Shown here piece by piece: positions 1-8,293 of a stretch of 64,000 nucleotides of DNA (positions are counted from its first letter, which is position 1; each line of letters begins with the position of its first letter). The notes below the pieces were generated by a model. That model was given only the letters and a program-made list of their open reading frames with translations. It searched no databases and was not told the DNA's origin. The position numbers were made by a program, and so were the translations under genes. The stretch is taken from assembly GCA_963822695.1 (NCBI GenBank), contig CAWGJH010000016.1, forward strand, positions 186,001 through 250,000, read 5' to 3'. Source of the DNA: GCA-003244245 sp963822695 (lineage in GTDB: Bacteria; Actinomycetota; Actinomycetes; Mycobacteriales; Pseudonocardiaceae).

Positions 1-1886
1 CCTAGCTCAGCGACCCTGGCGGCGAGGAAGCTGGCCGCGCCCTTGGTCACCTGGGCGTGCAACGTCTCGATTGTGGTGCTCGCCGAGCGCAGCGTGGCTA
101 CCTCGCCGAGCATGACCATGCCGTCTTGGTGCTGGATTTCCTCGTCCACCACGACGAGCGCGTCGCCGTCGCGACGCAGCCCCTTGCTGGCGATCCGCAG
201 TCGACCCAGGTTGAGCTGCTCCAGCTCGGCCCACATCTGCTCGCGCGGCACTCCGGCGGCTGCCAACTGTGCCCGGGTCTCGGTGAACGTGCGCAGGTAC
301 GGCGAGTCCGCGCAGCGGGTGGCGTGGCCGGGCGCGGTCTCCAGCAACACGGTGTGCTCGCAGGCCATCGCGGCCTGCTGGAACCCCGGCCGGATCGCTC
401 CAGCCGTGACCGCCTCCTCGGTGAAGAGGTACGCGGTGCCCATTAACACCCCGATCCGGGCGCCCCGCGCCACCAGGGGAGCGGCCAGCGTGGTCACCAT
501 GGCCGCTGAGCGCTCGTCGTGGATGCCCCCGGCGAACAGCACCCGCAGCGCATCGGCGCACCCGTGCGTGTCATCGTAACCGAGCAGCCGCTGCAGCTGG
601 ATCTCCCACAGCGGGAAGCTGGCCCTGGGCCCGACGTGCCCGCCGCACTCCCGGCCTTCGAACACGAACCGCCGGGCCCCCTCGGCCAGGAACCGGTCCA
701 GCAAGCCGGGGGAGGGCACGTGCAGGAAAGTCTCGATCCCGGCGGCGTCCAGTGGCACCGCATGCGCCGGCCGGCCCCCGGCGATGAGCGCGTACGGTGG
801 GCGCACCTGGTGCACTGCGGCCAGCTGCGCCTCGCGGACTTGAGGGGGGACAAACCCGAGGATGCCTACCCCCCACGGGCGCCCACCCAGCAGGGCCGCG
901 GTCTGTTCCAGCAGGATCCGGGTCTGCTCGCCGCTGCTCAGGGACAACGCCAGAAACGGCAACCCACCCGCGGCCGCCACCGCCGCGGCGAATCCGGCCT
1001 GATCACTGACCCGGGTCATCGGCCCCTGCACCACGAGCGGCTGTGTCGAGTGCAATCGGGCGGCGGTGCGCAACTGGTCGGTGACCGCAGTGCGGACCGC
1101 GGCCACCACGCCTCCAGCGGTCACATACCGCTGCGCCAGCGCGGCGGCCAGCGCACCGTCCTGGCCAATCGGCAGCGCATCCAGGTCCCGCGCGCCGAGT
1201 CGGGTCGCGACCGTGTCGGGGTCTGCGGTGGGCAGGTCGGGGCGCGCGTAGAGGCGGTGACCACCGACGACCGCGGTTTCGCTGCCGTCCATCCCCCGGA
1301 TTGCCGCAGCCACCTGGCCCGGCAGGTCGGCCTCAGCCACCAGCGCCAGCTGCGCGTCCAGCACCACGGCCGCCGCGCCGCCCGCGATCGCCGCGGCGGC
1401 CGTGTGCGGTCCGATCCCGCCGGCTGCCCACACCGGGACGCGGATGTGCGGATCGGCCAGCACCTGTTGCAGGAGCACGAACGTCGTGGTGGTACCGACC
1501 CGGCCGCCGGCTTCGGCGCCCTTGGCGATCAGCCCGTACGCCCCGGCCCGGACCGCTGCGCGTGCCTGCGCCACCGAGGTGATCTCGACGAACGAGCGCC
1601 GACCTGGCTCGGAGGGCCACCGCGAACCGGGCCCGTGCACGACCACCTCAACCTGCTCTGGCAGCTCGGCGGGTGACAGCGGGCACTCGGCCGGTACCCG
1701 GACCCCGAAACCACCGGGCCACCATCGGCAGACGTCCGCCAGCGCGGCCCGCGCCCAGCTGGCGTCCCGGCCCAGGTCCAGCACACTCACCGCACCGGCT
1801 CGCGCGAGCGCCACCACAAGAGGGGCGTTGGGCTCCTCGAAAGGGGTGATCCCCACAACCAGCTCTCGCTCTTGCAGCCTGCTCAT
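1..1886 (-). CDS. Polyketide-synthase-like protein, N-terminal nitronate monooxygenase domain (partial)
   Basis: The frame is open from the ATG at 1886 to the left window edge, about 628 residues with no stop, so the C-terminal part is missing. The opening (MSRLQERELVVGITPFEEP) and an alpha/beta-barrel pattern resemble the FMN-dependent 2-nitropropane dioxygenase (PfaD-like enoyl reductase) fold. Two stretches support this: a GGH motif (ECGGHVGPRASFPLW) and a phosphate-binding FAGGIHDERSAAMV. In actinobacteria this domain is known at the N-terminus of very large type I PKS-like proteins carrying KS, AT and SDR domains. Whether those follow here cannot be seen. A stand-alone PfaD-type reductase is the alternative. 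No partner gene lies upstream within 600 bases. Confidence 0.7.
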   Translation of the reverse strand, partial: MSRLQERELVVGITPFEEPNAPLVVALARAGAVSVLDLGRDASWARAALADVCRWWPGGFGVRVPAECPLSPAELPEQVEVVVHGPGSRWPSEPGRRSFVEITSVAQARAAVRAGAYGLIAKGAEAGGRVGTTTTFVLLQQVLADPHIRVPVWAAGGIGPHTAAAAIAGGAAAVVLDAQLALVAEADLPGQVAAAIRGMDGSETAVVGGHRLYARPDLPTADPDTVATRLGARDLDALPIGQDGALAAALAQRYVTAGGVVAAVRTAVTDQLRTAARLHSTQPLVVQGPMTRVSDQAGFAAAVAAAGGLPFLALSLSSGEQTRILLEQTAALLGGRPWGVGILGFVPPQVREAQLAAVHQVRPPYALIAGGRPAHAVPLDAAGIETFLHVPSPGLLDRFLAEGARRFVFEGRECGGHVGPRASFPLWEIQLQRLLGYDDTHGCADALRVLFAGGIHDERSAAMVTTLAAPLVARGARIGVLMGTAYLFTEEAVTAGAIRPGFQQAAMACEHTVLLETAPGHATRCADSPYLRTFTETRAQLAAAGVPREQMWAELEQLNLGRLRIASKGLRRDGDALVVVDEEIQHQDGMVMLGEVATLRSASTTIETLHAQVTKGAASFLAARVAEL

Positions 1887-2498
1887 CCTCGGCCCTGTCC
1901 TCCTGTATCCGGGTTAGCCCGGTAGTCCGCACGGGGTCCCTGATCTGGCCCGTGGCGTGCGGGTTGTCGATGTGCAGGTTTGGGGCGACCTCGGGTGATC
2001 CACCTCAGTGATCGCCCGGAGTCGCCAACCGTCGCAAGGTGTGTGATGACCCTAGGAAATGGCGCGGCGGTTGAAAAAGCATGCCGACTTCGTGAAGGCG
2101 GCCAATGCCGTGGTTGGTTCTAGGGTCTTGAGCTGTCTCTAAGGCACAGCTCCGTTAGCCATAGCTAACGTTGAGTTGGTGGTCACTAGAGTTGCCACCA
2201 CGGTTGTGTTGAGCACGTCCAGGCCCCCCTGCCTTATCGTACCCCGCCACCGAGCCTCTTTCAGGGCTACGGACCCGCCGATAGTAACACTAGGTGAGAG
2301 CTACGAGTCAAGAGATCCATGGACAGCACCAATGGCCTACCAATACGGATTAGAATGGTCTACCGGTACTTACTCGATCGATCGGAGCTACGTAGGTGCT
2401 CCTCGCTGGCGGTCCGCGCTGGTGGTACCGCCGCGTCCGCTCACTGCATGTTGTCGGCTGGCTGCCAGCCGTGTACACCCGTAGTGGACGGTTGGGGG
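1887..2498. other. Non-coding spacer with hairpins between divergent genes
   Basis: This 612-base gap between the minus-strand PKS-like gene and the plus-strand CocE gene shows no convincing gene. It is less GC-rich than its surroundings and probably holds both promoters. It contains a large imperfect hairpin (1977-2030) and a perfect 7-bp inverted repeat with a 4-base loop (CGTTAGC / GCTAACG, 2153-2170) that could be an operator. An open frame extends the CocE coding region upstream to 2319, but its composition does not look like protein and it lacks a start with a good ribosome binding site. Confidence 0.5.
1977..2030. repeat. Large hairpin upstream of PKS-like gene
   Basis: GGTT and GGCGAC on the left pair with GTCGCC and AACC on the right. 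Inside, GGGTGATC pairs with GATCGCCC through one G-T wobble, leaving a loop of about nine bases. No T-tract follows, so it may be a leader structure or operator rather than an intrinsic terminator. Confidence 0.5.
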
Positions 2499-4400
2499 GT
2501 GAGCGTCGTGCGCTGGTTGCGGAAGTCTGGGGTGGCGGCGGCGGTTGTGTGGATGTTGCTGGGTGCCGCGGCATGTGCCGTGGCCGGGCCACCACCGTCG
2601 GGTGCAGGTCCGTGCGCGGTGACGAAAACGGCCAACGTGGCGGTCCCGATGCGCGACGGCACCACACTGCGCGCCGACGTGTACCGGCCCTCCACGTCCC
2701 AGCCGGTGCCGGTGATCTTGGTGCGGACGCAGTACGGCAAAGAGGACGCCCAGATCCAGCCTTTGCGCTACCAGCGTCCGGGCTGGTTCGCCTCGCATTG
2801 CTACCTGGTGGTTGTCCAGGACATCAGGGGCCAGTTCGCCTCCGGCGGCACGTTTTCGGAGTTCACCAATGACCGCAACGATGGCTATGACAGCGTCGAG
2901 TGGGCCGCGACCCTGCCCGGATCATCCGGCAAGGTCGGCATGTACGGCTCGTCCTACGTCGGTGCAACCCAGTGGCTGGCCGCCGAGACCGCTCCCCCGC
3001 ACCTGGCCACGATCGTACCGGCCAACACCGGGTCGGACTACTACGATGGCTGGACCTACGAGAACGGCGCGTTCCGGTTGAATTTCATCGAGCCGTGGGT
3101 GATGGACACGATCGCCTTGTCCGCGGCCAAGAATCGTGGTGACACCCAGGTTGCCCAGCAGCTCACGCAGGACAGCAAGAACATCGCCAGTTGGCTGCGG
3201 TACGCCCCGTATCGCAATTTTCCACCGTTGCATCCCGGTGATGGCACGGTCGCGCCGTACTTCTACGACTGGGTCGCGCACCGCACCGACGGCCCCTACT
3301 GGCAGCGGTGGGAGCCGCAGCGGTACTACTCCACGATTAATATTCCGGTGTTGGACGTCGAGGGTTGGTACGACGCCTTCCTCACCGGCGGTGTGCGCAA
3401 CTTCACCGGCATGGTCAGCTCCGGTGGATCAGCATTGGCGCGCACCAACCAGCGGATCGTGATCGGCCCCTGGGATCATATCGGCTGGGGTCGGCCCGAC
3501 AGTACCGTGGCACCGATGCTCAAGCAGATCGGGCCGGTCGGCAACAGCCCGATCAACGAGCTGATGCTGGCGTGGTGGGATCATTTTCTCAAGGGGATCG
3601 GCAACGGTGTGAGTAACGGACCGACGATCAACTACTTCGAGATGGGGGCCAACGTCTGGAAAACCGCGTCGGCCTGGCCGCTGCCCGGCACGCAGTGGGC
3701 GAGCTACTATCTGTCCAGTGACGGGCATGCCTCGTCGGTGCGGGGTGACGGCCAGCTGGTCACCAGCCTGCCGGCTACCGGGCAGCAACCCGATACCTAC
3801 GACTACGACCCACGCAACCCCGTGCCCAGCGTGGGAGGTCACTCGTGCTGCGCTGCTCCGGGCGGTTCGCAGGGGCCCTATGATCAGCGGTCCGTCGAGC
3901 AGCGACCGGACGTGCTGGTCTACACCACCCCGCCGCTGCCCAGCGACACCGAGGTAACCGGGCCGATCACAGTGACGCTCTACGCCAGTTCGTCGGCGCC
4001 CGACACCGACTGGACCGCCAAGCTGGTCAACGTGCACCCGGATGGCACCGCGGTCAACCTCAACAACGGCATTCAACGCGCCAGCTTCCGCGAGTCGAGC
4101 AGTGCACCGACGCTGATCGAGCCGGGCAAGGTCTACCAGTACACGATCACCGTGTGGCCGACGAGCAACCTGTTCCGCACCGGCCACCGGATCCGCGTGG
4201 AGATCTCCTCCAGCGATTTCCCGCAGTTCGACCCGAATCCCAACACCGGGTCGTGGCTGGGGGAGAGCACGGCGACGCAGGTCGCCCACCAGACTGTCCT
4301 GCACGATGCCCAGCACCCGTCGGCGCTGGTCCTCCCGGTCATCCCGGCATCGGCATCGGGCCAGGCCAGCACCACGTTCCCGATGAGGGCCCGCCAGTAG
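2499..4400 (+). CDS. Secreted CocE/NonD family hydrolase
   Basis: An alpha/beta hydrolase of the cocaine-esterase / X-Pro dipeptidyl peptidase class, expected to cut ester or acyl-peptide bonds; the substrate is unknown. The GTG at 2499 is chosen because it follows GGACGGTTGGGG and opens a signal peptide (basic residues, then a hydrophobic stretch ending LLGAAAC); the cysteine may be a lipidation site. Catalytic residues by motif are Ser152 in GSSYVG, Asp292 in GWYDAF and His327 in GPWDHIGWG. The last ~200 residues form the beta-rich C-terminal domain typical of the family (PITVTLYASSSAPDTDW). Length is 633 residues, normal for the group. A second, partial copy of its 3' end lies at 7647-7766. 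Confidence 0.88.
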   Translation: MSVVRWLRKSGVAAAVVWMLLGAAACAVAGPPPSGAGPCAVTKTANVAVPMRDGTTLRADVYRPSTSQPVPVILVRTQYGKEDAQIQPLRYQRPGWFASHCYLVVVQDIRGQFASGGTFSEFTNDRNDGYDSVEWAATLPGSSGKVGMYGSSYVGATQWLAAETAPPHLATIVPANTGSDYYDGWTYENGAFRLNFIEPWVMDTIALSAAKNRGDTQVAQQLTQDSKNIASWLRYAPYRNFPPLHPGDGTVAPYFYDWVAHRTDGPYWQRWEPQRYYSTINIPVLDVEGWYDAFLTGGVRNFTGMVSSGGSALARTNQRIVIGPWDHIGWGRPDSTVAPMLKQIGPVGNSPINELMLAWWDHFLKGIGNGVSNGPTINYFEMGANVWKTASAWPLPGTQWASYYLSSDGHASSVRGDGQLVTSLPATGQQPDTYDYDPRNPVPSVGGHSCCAAPGGSQGPYDQRSVEQRPDVLVYTTPPLPSDTEVTGPITVTLYASSSAPDTDWTAKLVNVHPDGTAVNLNNGIQRASFRESSSAPTLIEPGKVYQYTITVWPTSNLFRTGHRIRVEISSSDFPQFDPNPNTGSWLGESTATQVAHQTVLHDAQHPSALVLPVIPASASGQASTTFPMRARQ

Positions 4401-4629
4401 GGGGACCTGCTCGGGTTCGCTGGGGTCAGCGGCTGCCGGGGTCGAACTCGTCGGCTGTCACGCCAGGGATGAACGTGTCCCACTCGGCAGGGGTATAGCG
4501 GATCACGCCTCATCAGCGTCGCGGCTGGCGAGATTCGTACCTGCGCCTACGACCACACCACCCGAGCCGACAGACTCAGCGATCACGCTGCCCTACTGAC
4601 CACCATCGGGTTGCGACCTGACCGTGCGG

Positions 4630-4672
4630 CACCGAATGGCCATCGCCTGTGGTGAGCGATGGCCATTCGGTG
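4630..4672. terminator. Perfect 17-bp hairpin terminator between convergent genes
   Basis: A perfect inverted repeat, CACCGAATGGCCATCGC (4630-4646) against its complement (4656-4672), with a 9-base loop. It lies 8 bases past the stop of the minus-strand NUDIX gene and about 230 bases past the CocE stop. There is no T-tract, as is common for actinobacterial terminators. Confidence 0.8.
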
Positions 4673-4680
4673 GTGACCTG

Positions 4681-5280
4681 CTAGCCCACGAGCACTGGGG
4701 TGCCCAGACAGACCAGGAGCTTGTTGCGGAACCGGGCCATGTGCGGATCGAACCGGTCGTGCGCCCACTCCGCAGGGTCATCCAGGGCGAACCAGCGGAC
4801 CTCGTTCGCCTCTCGCGGGTCGGCCTCGATCCGCATGTCCTGATCAGCGGCCAGCACGAACCAGAACGACACATCCGTGTGACTGTGCTCGCCGCGCGTC
4901 TTCGTCACGGTCAGGAACAGCGGATCGTCACCGCACCGCAGGTGGAACTCACCGTCGATCCGCAGTTCCTCGGATGCCTCCCGCAGCACCGTGGTGCGCG
5001 GATCCTCGCCATCATCGACATGGCCTCCAGGGAGCAGCCACAACCCCGCCTTCACATGGTCCACCAGCAGGACCGTGCGTCGCGCCTCATCGAACAAGGC
5101 GAAGTAGACACACAAGTGCTGGTCAGGCGTAGCCGGACGGGCGATCCGAAACAGCGGCGCGCCCGATCGAACCCATCGCAACGTGGTGGCCTTGTCCTGT
5201 GCCTCGTGCTCGTCAAGAGGCACCACACCAGCCGCCAGATCGTGCACCACAGTGCGCGGATCCTGACCAACCAACGTCAT
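4681..5280 (-). CDS. NUDIX hydrolase
   Basis: Predicted to hydrolyse a nucleoside diphosphate linked to another group. The Nudix box is present as GHVDDGEDPRTTVLREASEE, giving G-x5-E-x7-REx2EE; the late glycine of the consensus is replaced by Arg. The ATG at 5280 is chosen over an in-frame ATG at 5349 because GGAGGG sits 8 bases upstream. The product is 199 residues. The ~100 residues before the Nudix box carry a strand-rich region seen in stand-alone actinobacterial NUDIX enzymes. The substrate cannot be told from sequence. It is the last ordinary gene before the degraded accessory region. Confidence 0.85.
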   Translation of the reverse strand: MTLVGQDPRTVVHDLAAGVVPLDEHEAQDKATTLRWVRSGAPLFRIARPATPDQHLCVYFALFDEARRTVLLVDHVKAGLWLLPGGHVDDGEDPRTTVLREASEELRIDGEFHLRCGDDPLFLTVTKTRGEHSHTDVSFWFVLAADQDMRIEADPREANEVRWFALDDPAEWAHDRFDPHMARFRNKLLVCLGTPVLVG

Positions 5281-5558
5281 CTCGAAACCCTCCAGGACGA
5301 GCGTGCGGAGTCCATGGCCGCTACTCACAGCAGCGACGCCTGCCGACACCCAAGGGCGCGTGGCGGACTTTAACAGCGACCTTTCCAGACCTTGTGGAGC
5401 CCACGCCGACCCCGGTCACATCGATCCCGCACCCGGTCCGACGTCTCAGGTTCGTGCTCGGGTCGCCCTCTGACACAGCTGCACCCCCCGGCGGAGTCCG
5501 TCGTGTCCTGGACGACCAGGTCGTCGGCAGAGGACTCGGAGCGTCGTTCGCGCGGTGA

Positions 5559-5832
5559 CGGGTCAGGCGGCGCGGGTGGCGCGGAGTTGGTCGTGCAGGG
5601 ACCGGACGAATGCCGGGCGGTGGGTGGTAGGACGGTGAGGTCGGCTTCCAGCCGGCGCAGCACCAGCGCGCAGTGGCGGGAGTGGACGGCGGACAGCCGG
5701 CGGCGTTCCCGCGAGGTGACACCGGCCAGGGTGAGCGCGCCCCCTGGGCGAGTTGACCCTCCAAGGCACCCGGCCTGAACCAGGTCAGGTCGGGCGGGCG
5801 TCCAGCGCGCCCGGGGTGTCGAGCAGGGCGCG
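5559..5832 (-). pseudogene. Decayed HTH-type regulator fragment, copy 1
   Basis: This segment is clearly duplicated at 6843-7153, about 80 percent identical by eye; both copies share the stretch GAGGTCGGCTTCCAGCCGGC. Read on the minus strand, both give the same broken reading, such as TLTLAGVTSRERR-like and RRLEADL, spread over more than one frame. The gene family, judged from the better-preserved copy 2, looks like an actinobacterial regulator with an N-terminal HTH; only the middle and end survive here. The remaining bases of the 5281-6042 interval show no other gene. Confidence 0.5.
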
Positions 5833-6027
5833 GGCCTCGTCAGCGGCGGCGTGGAAGCCGCGCGCGTTCCCGGCCGCCGCTTGGGCCAGCGCGAACCGGC
5901 TGGCGGCCAGCGCGCACGGCGGCGGGAGTGGACCGGGCCACCTCGTGCGCGGCAGCTGGCCAGGACGAACAGCGGCTGCCGGCGTCGAACCGGGGTCCGC
6001 AGTCTCGGTCCATCGGGCTCCTGAACT

Positions 6028-6050
6028 GCGAATAAAATATATATGTTATG
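6028..6050 (+). promoter_or_regulatory. AT-rich probable promoter of the HigBA module
   Basis: AATAAAATATATATG (6031-6045) is a sharp AT-rich block in GC-rich DNA directly before the toxin reading frame. TATA-like hexamers could act as the -10 element. The toxin ATG at 6043 falls inside or just after it, so a leaderless or very short-leader transcript is possible. Confidence 0.35.
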
Positions 6051-6365
6051 GTCGGCTTTTGTGGGTTGGTCGGTGCTGGTGCATCCGGAGGTCAGGCATG
6101 GATGTGGACTTTGGATGAGAAGACCATAGCGTGCGTGTTCGCGGCGATCGACGCTCTTGCCGAGTATGGGCCTGTTCTGCAGCGCCCGCTGACCGGCAGC
6201 GCGGTGAAGAACCTCACGGAGTTGCGTCCGGGATCGTCGGGGCGCAGCGAGGTGCGGATCTTGTTTGCGTTCGACCCGGTGCGGCAGGCGGTGCTGTTGG
6301 TGGGCGGCGATAAGGCGCGGGAGTGGTCACGCTGGTATCAGCGGGCCATCCCGCTGGCCGAGTGA
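6043..6365 (+). pseudogene. HigB/RelE-type toxin gene, frameshifted
   Basis: Phage Gp49-like mRNA-interferase toxin (HigB group). The C-terminal 80 residues are well preserved (ELRPGSSGRSEVRILFAFDP, then GGDKAREWSRWYQRAIPLAE). The usual N-terminus is also present but in another frame: 6043 onward reads MLWSAFVGWSVLVHPEVR, and the AWMWTLDEK stretch continues one frame away. Adding one G to the GG at 6095-6096 would join HPEVR to AWMWTLDEK. So the toxin is probably inactivated by a one-base deletion, or a sequencing error sits in a G run. A shorter in-frame product from the ATG at 6048 would lack the first strand. The antitoxin gene follows 44 bases later. Confidence 0.7.
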
Positions 6366-6409
6366 CGGTTCGCCGAGCATGTCGCGGCACTGGAAGGAAG
6401 GGACGGGAG

Positions 6410-6763
6410 ATGACCGAGATGATTCCCTGGGAGCAGGTGCGCGCCGAGGCTCTGGAGTCCGGGCAGGTGACCCAGGACGCCCTCACACGGGCCCAGATCG
6501 AGCAGGACGCCCATGTCGCCGGATACCGCTTGGCGGAGTTGCGCGGTAAGGCCGGGATGACCCAAACCCAGCTGGCTGAGGAGATGGGGGTAAGCCAGGC
6601 CCGGGTCAGCGCGATGGAGCGCGGCGACGTGGACAGTCTGACAGTGGCCAGCGTGCGCGCCTACATCACTGCGTTGGGGGGCACGGTCAAGATCGTCGCC
6701 TCCCTGGACGACACCGACGTCACCCTTCGGCTACCGGGCGATCCACACCCCACCGCTGCCTGA
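6410..6763 (+). CDS. HigA-type XRE antitoxin
   Basis: A helix-turn-helix DNA-binding antitoxin that would neutralise the HigB-type toxin and repress the operon. The HTH is clear at residues ~38-80: MTQTQLAEEMGVSQARVSAM followed by ERGDVDSLTVASV. The C-terminal strand GGTVKIVASLDD is usual for this group. The ATG at 6410 is set by the strong ribosome binding site GGAAGGGACGGGAG. It is intact at 117 residues although the toxin ahead of it is frameshifted, which fits the expected order of loss (toxin first). Confidence 0.85.
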   Translation: MTEMIPWEQVRAEALESGQVTQDALTRAQIEQDAHVAGYRLAELRGKAGMTQTQLAEEMGVSQARVSAMERGDVDSLTVASVRAYITALGGTVKIVASLDDTDVTLRLPGDPHPTAA

Positions 6764-6842
6764 CTTCGGTCTTCGCCTGCGGGGAAGTTTACCCTCGTCC
6801 GGCGGTGGTGGGGTCGTCACGTTCAACCGCGAACGACGTTGG

Positions 6843-7308
6843 TGACGGGTCAGGCGGCGTGGGTGGCGCGGAGTTGATCGTGTAGGGACTGGACAGGTGC
6901 CGGGCGGTGGGTGGGGGCAGTGCGGCGAGGTCGGCTTCCAGCCGGCGCAGCACCAGCGCGCAGCGCCGGGTATGCTGGCCGGATCGGTGGCTGTGCGCCC
7001 AAGTATCTTCTCCGCTGCTGTCCAGCAGCGGCGCGAGAGGTCACCGCAACAAGGGTGAGCGTGTCCTGGGCGCGCTGACTCCAGCTCGGCCGGCCCGAAC
7101 CAGACCAGGTACGGCGGGCGGGTATCCAGCGCGCCTGGCATGTCGAGCAGGGCACCCGATCCTGGTGCAGCCATTCCGAGACGGTGCTGCGAGCGACATA
7201 GCCGGGCCCGAGCACGCCGTTGACGGCCTCGGCCAACCGGCTGGGCGACCAGCCGAGCTCCGCCAGCAGCATCCCCAACACCGCATTGCCCTGCTGCTCA
7301 ATCCCCAT
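6843..7308 (-). pseudogene. Decayed HTH-type regulator, copy 2
   Basis: The start looks real: GGAGGGGCAGCT precedes ATG at 7308, and the first ~50 residues (MGIEQQGNAVLGMLLAELGW, then SPSRLAEAVNGVLGPGYVAR) match the opening of a widespread actinobacterial HTH regulator family. After the WLHQDRVP stretch the frame breaks and the family continues in other frames. The 3' two-thirds is the duplicate of 5559-5832. The remains are those of a regulator with several frameshifts. Whether any truncated product is made is unknown. Confidence 0.6.
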
Positions 7309-7646
7309 AGCTGCCCCTCCGATGACCGAATACGAGCGACGGCTCACCGTAACCGGCAGCAGAGACGTCCGGGGAACGTTCTCCCGTCGGCTCCAGGGCT
7401 GCAACAGGGCAAACCGACGCTACGGCGGTGTTCTCATGCTCCTGGCATCACCCACCGGACCATGCCGTCGCTCGCCCGGGCCACCCGCCGCGGGGCGCGG
7501 ATGCTTCCCGGAGTGCGTCGGTGAGGTCGTCCGGGGAAGCGCCGAGTAAGTGGGTTCGGCACTGCGCCCCAGCGGGGTAGCGCTCGTCCGTTCCGCCATC
7601 AGCCGCGTAGCCCCCAGATGCACAGCCAGTGCCACTCCCGCTCGAT
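7309..7646. other. Gene-free stretch
   Basis: I see no supported gene, RNA or clear repeat in these 338 bases. Short open frames here have no ribosome binding site and no recognisable protein. Confidence 0.4.
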
Positions 7647-7766
7647 GTCGCCCATCAGAGTGTGCTGCACGACGCCCAGCACCCGTTGACGCTGGTAATG
7701 CCGGTCATCCCGGTGCGGGCGTCGGGTAAGGCCAGCGCCGCGTTCCCGATCAGGGCCCGTCAGTAG
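7647..7766 (+). pseudogene. Fragment: last 39 codons of a CocE-type hydrolase
   Basis: Read from 7647, the frame gives VAHQSVLHDAQHP, then VIPVRASGKASAAFPIRARQ and a stop. This matches the C-terminus of the hydrolase at 2499-4400 (VAHQTVLHDAQHP ... FPMRARQ, stop). The similarity continues past the stop (TAGGGGACCTG against TAGGGGGACCTG). Upstream of 7647 it ends abruptly. It is a partial duplication of the gene's 3' end, or the relic of a second paralogue, and has no start codon. Confidence 0.85.
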
Positions 7767-8249
7767 GGGACCTGGTCTGGGGTCAAACCACGATCGCCCG
7801 TTGACCGTGGTTGACCGGACGAGCCCACTGGCGAGCAATAGTTCAGTGCCTGTGGTGCCATCTCCGCTAGCGGGTTACCCACAGTCATCCACAGATGTAG
7901 AAAACTTCTCGTGCTCCATGTCCTGGGGTACATGGAAGATGATCTGTGGGGATGATGACCGGCCCCTGGATGTCCGGCATCCTGAACAAGGATAAGCAAG
8001 CGGAATTATCCCTCGGGCAACTGTACAGGTGGCACAGGTAGGTGGCGCTGGTATTCGAAGCGTTAGGTGAAGTGATGGAGTCTGGAGTATCGCACTAACG
8101 TTCGGGGTGATGTCGGCCGTGGTCAGAACTACCCGACGGTAGGGCGATTCCATGACCGAGCGCCGCCGCTTCGAGTCAATGCGGCATCCGCTGACGTTGA
8201 CCTCGTTTGTCCCGTCGGCTGCTTATCGCACATGGAGGGGAATTTAGCG
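7767..8249. other. Gene-free stretch with nested inverted repeats
   Basis: No supported coding region. The notable content is the structured block at 7875-7955, listed separately. From 8000 to 8249 I see only unremarkable sequence, which may include the promoter of the small His/Asp/Arg-rich peptide gene. Confidence 0.4.
7875..7955. repeat. Nested inverted repeats with DnaA-box-like 9-mers
   Basis: TTACCCACA (7875-7883) and TCATCCACA (7885-7893) each differ by one base from the TTATCCACA DnaA box and sit 10 bases apart. An inverted relative, TGTGGGGAT, lies at 7945-7953. The outer arms TCATCCACAGAT (7885-7896) and ATCTGTGGGGATGA (7942-7955) are almost complementary. Inside them is a perfect 7-bp hairpin, TCCATGT / ACATGGA (7915-7936). 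This could be a relic replication origin of a mobile element or a structured RNA. Confidence 0.4.
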
Positions 8250-8276
8250 TTTCTCTGGGAAGAATTCCCAGAGAAA
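8250..8276 (+). promoter_or_regulatory. Leader hairpin just upstream of the small peptide gene
   Basis: A perfect 12-bp inverted repeat, TTTCTCTGGGAA / TTCCCAGAGAAA, with a GAA loop. It is followed at once by the purine-rich ribosome binding region AGAAGAAGGAGAG of the gene starting at 8294. Its position suggests translation or mRNA-stability control, or a transcription attenuator. Confidence 0.55.
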
Positions 8277-8293
8277 GAAGAAGGAGAGTAAAA

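Noticed and set aside
519..1676. A 385-residue open frame on the plus strand, opposite the PKS-like gene.
   Set aside because: It is antisense to a well-supported gene, is Arg/Gly/Pro-rich and has no recognisable family, which is typical of high-GC shadows.
2319..2498. A 60-residue N-terminal extension of the CocE-type protein.
   Set aside because: It has no ribosome binding site and would bury the signal peptide; GTG 2499 is far better.
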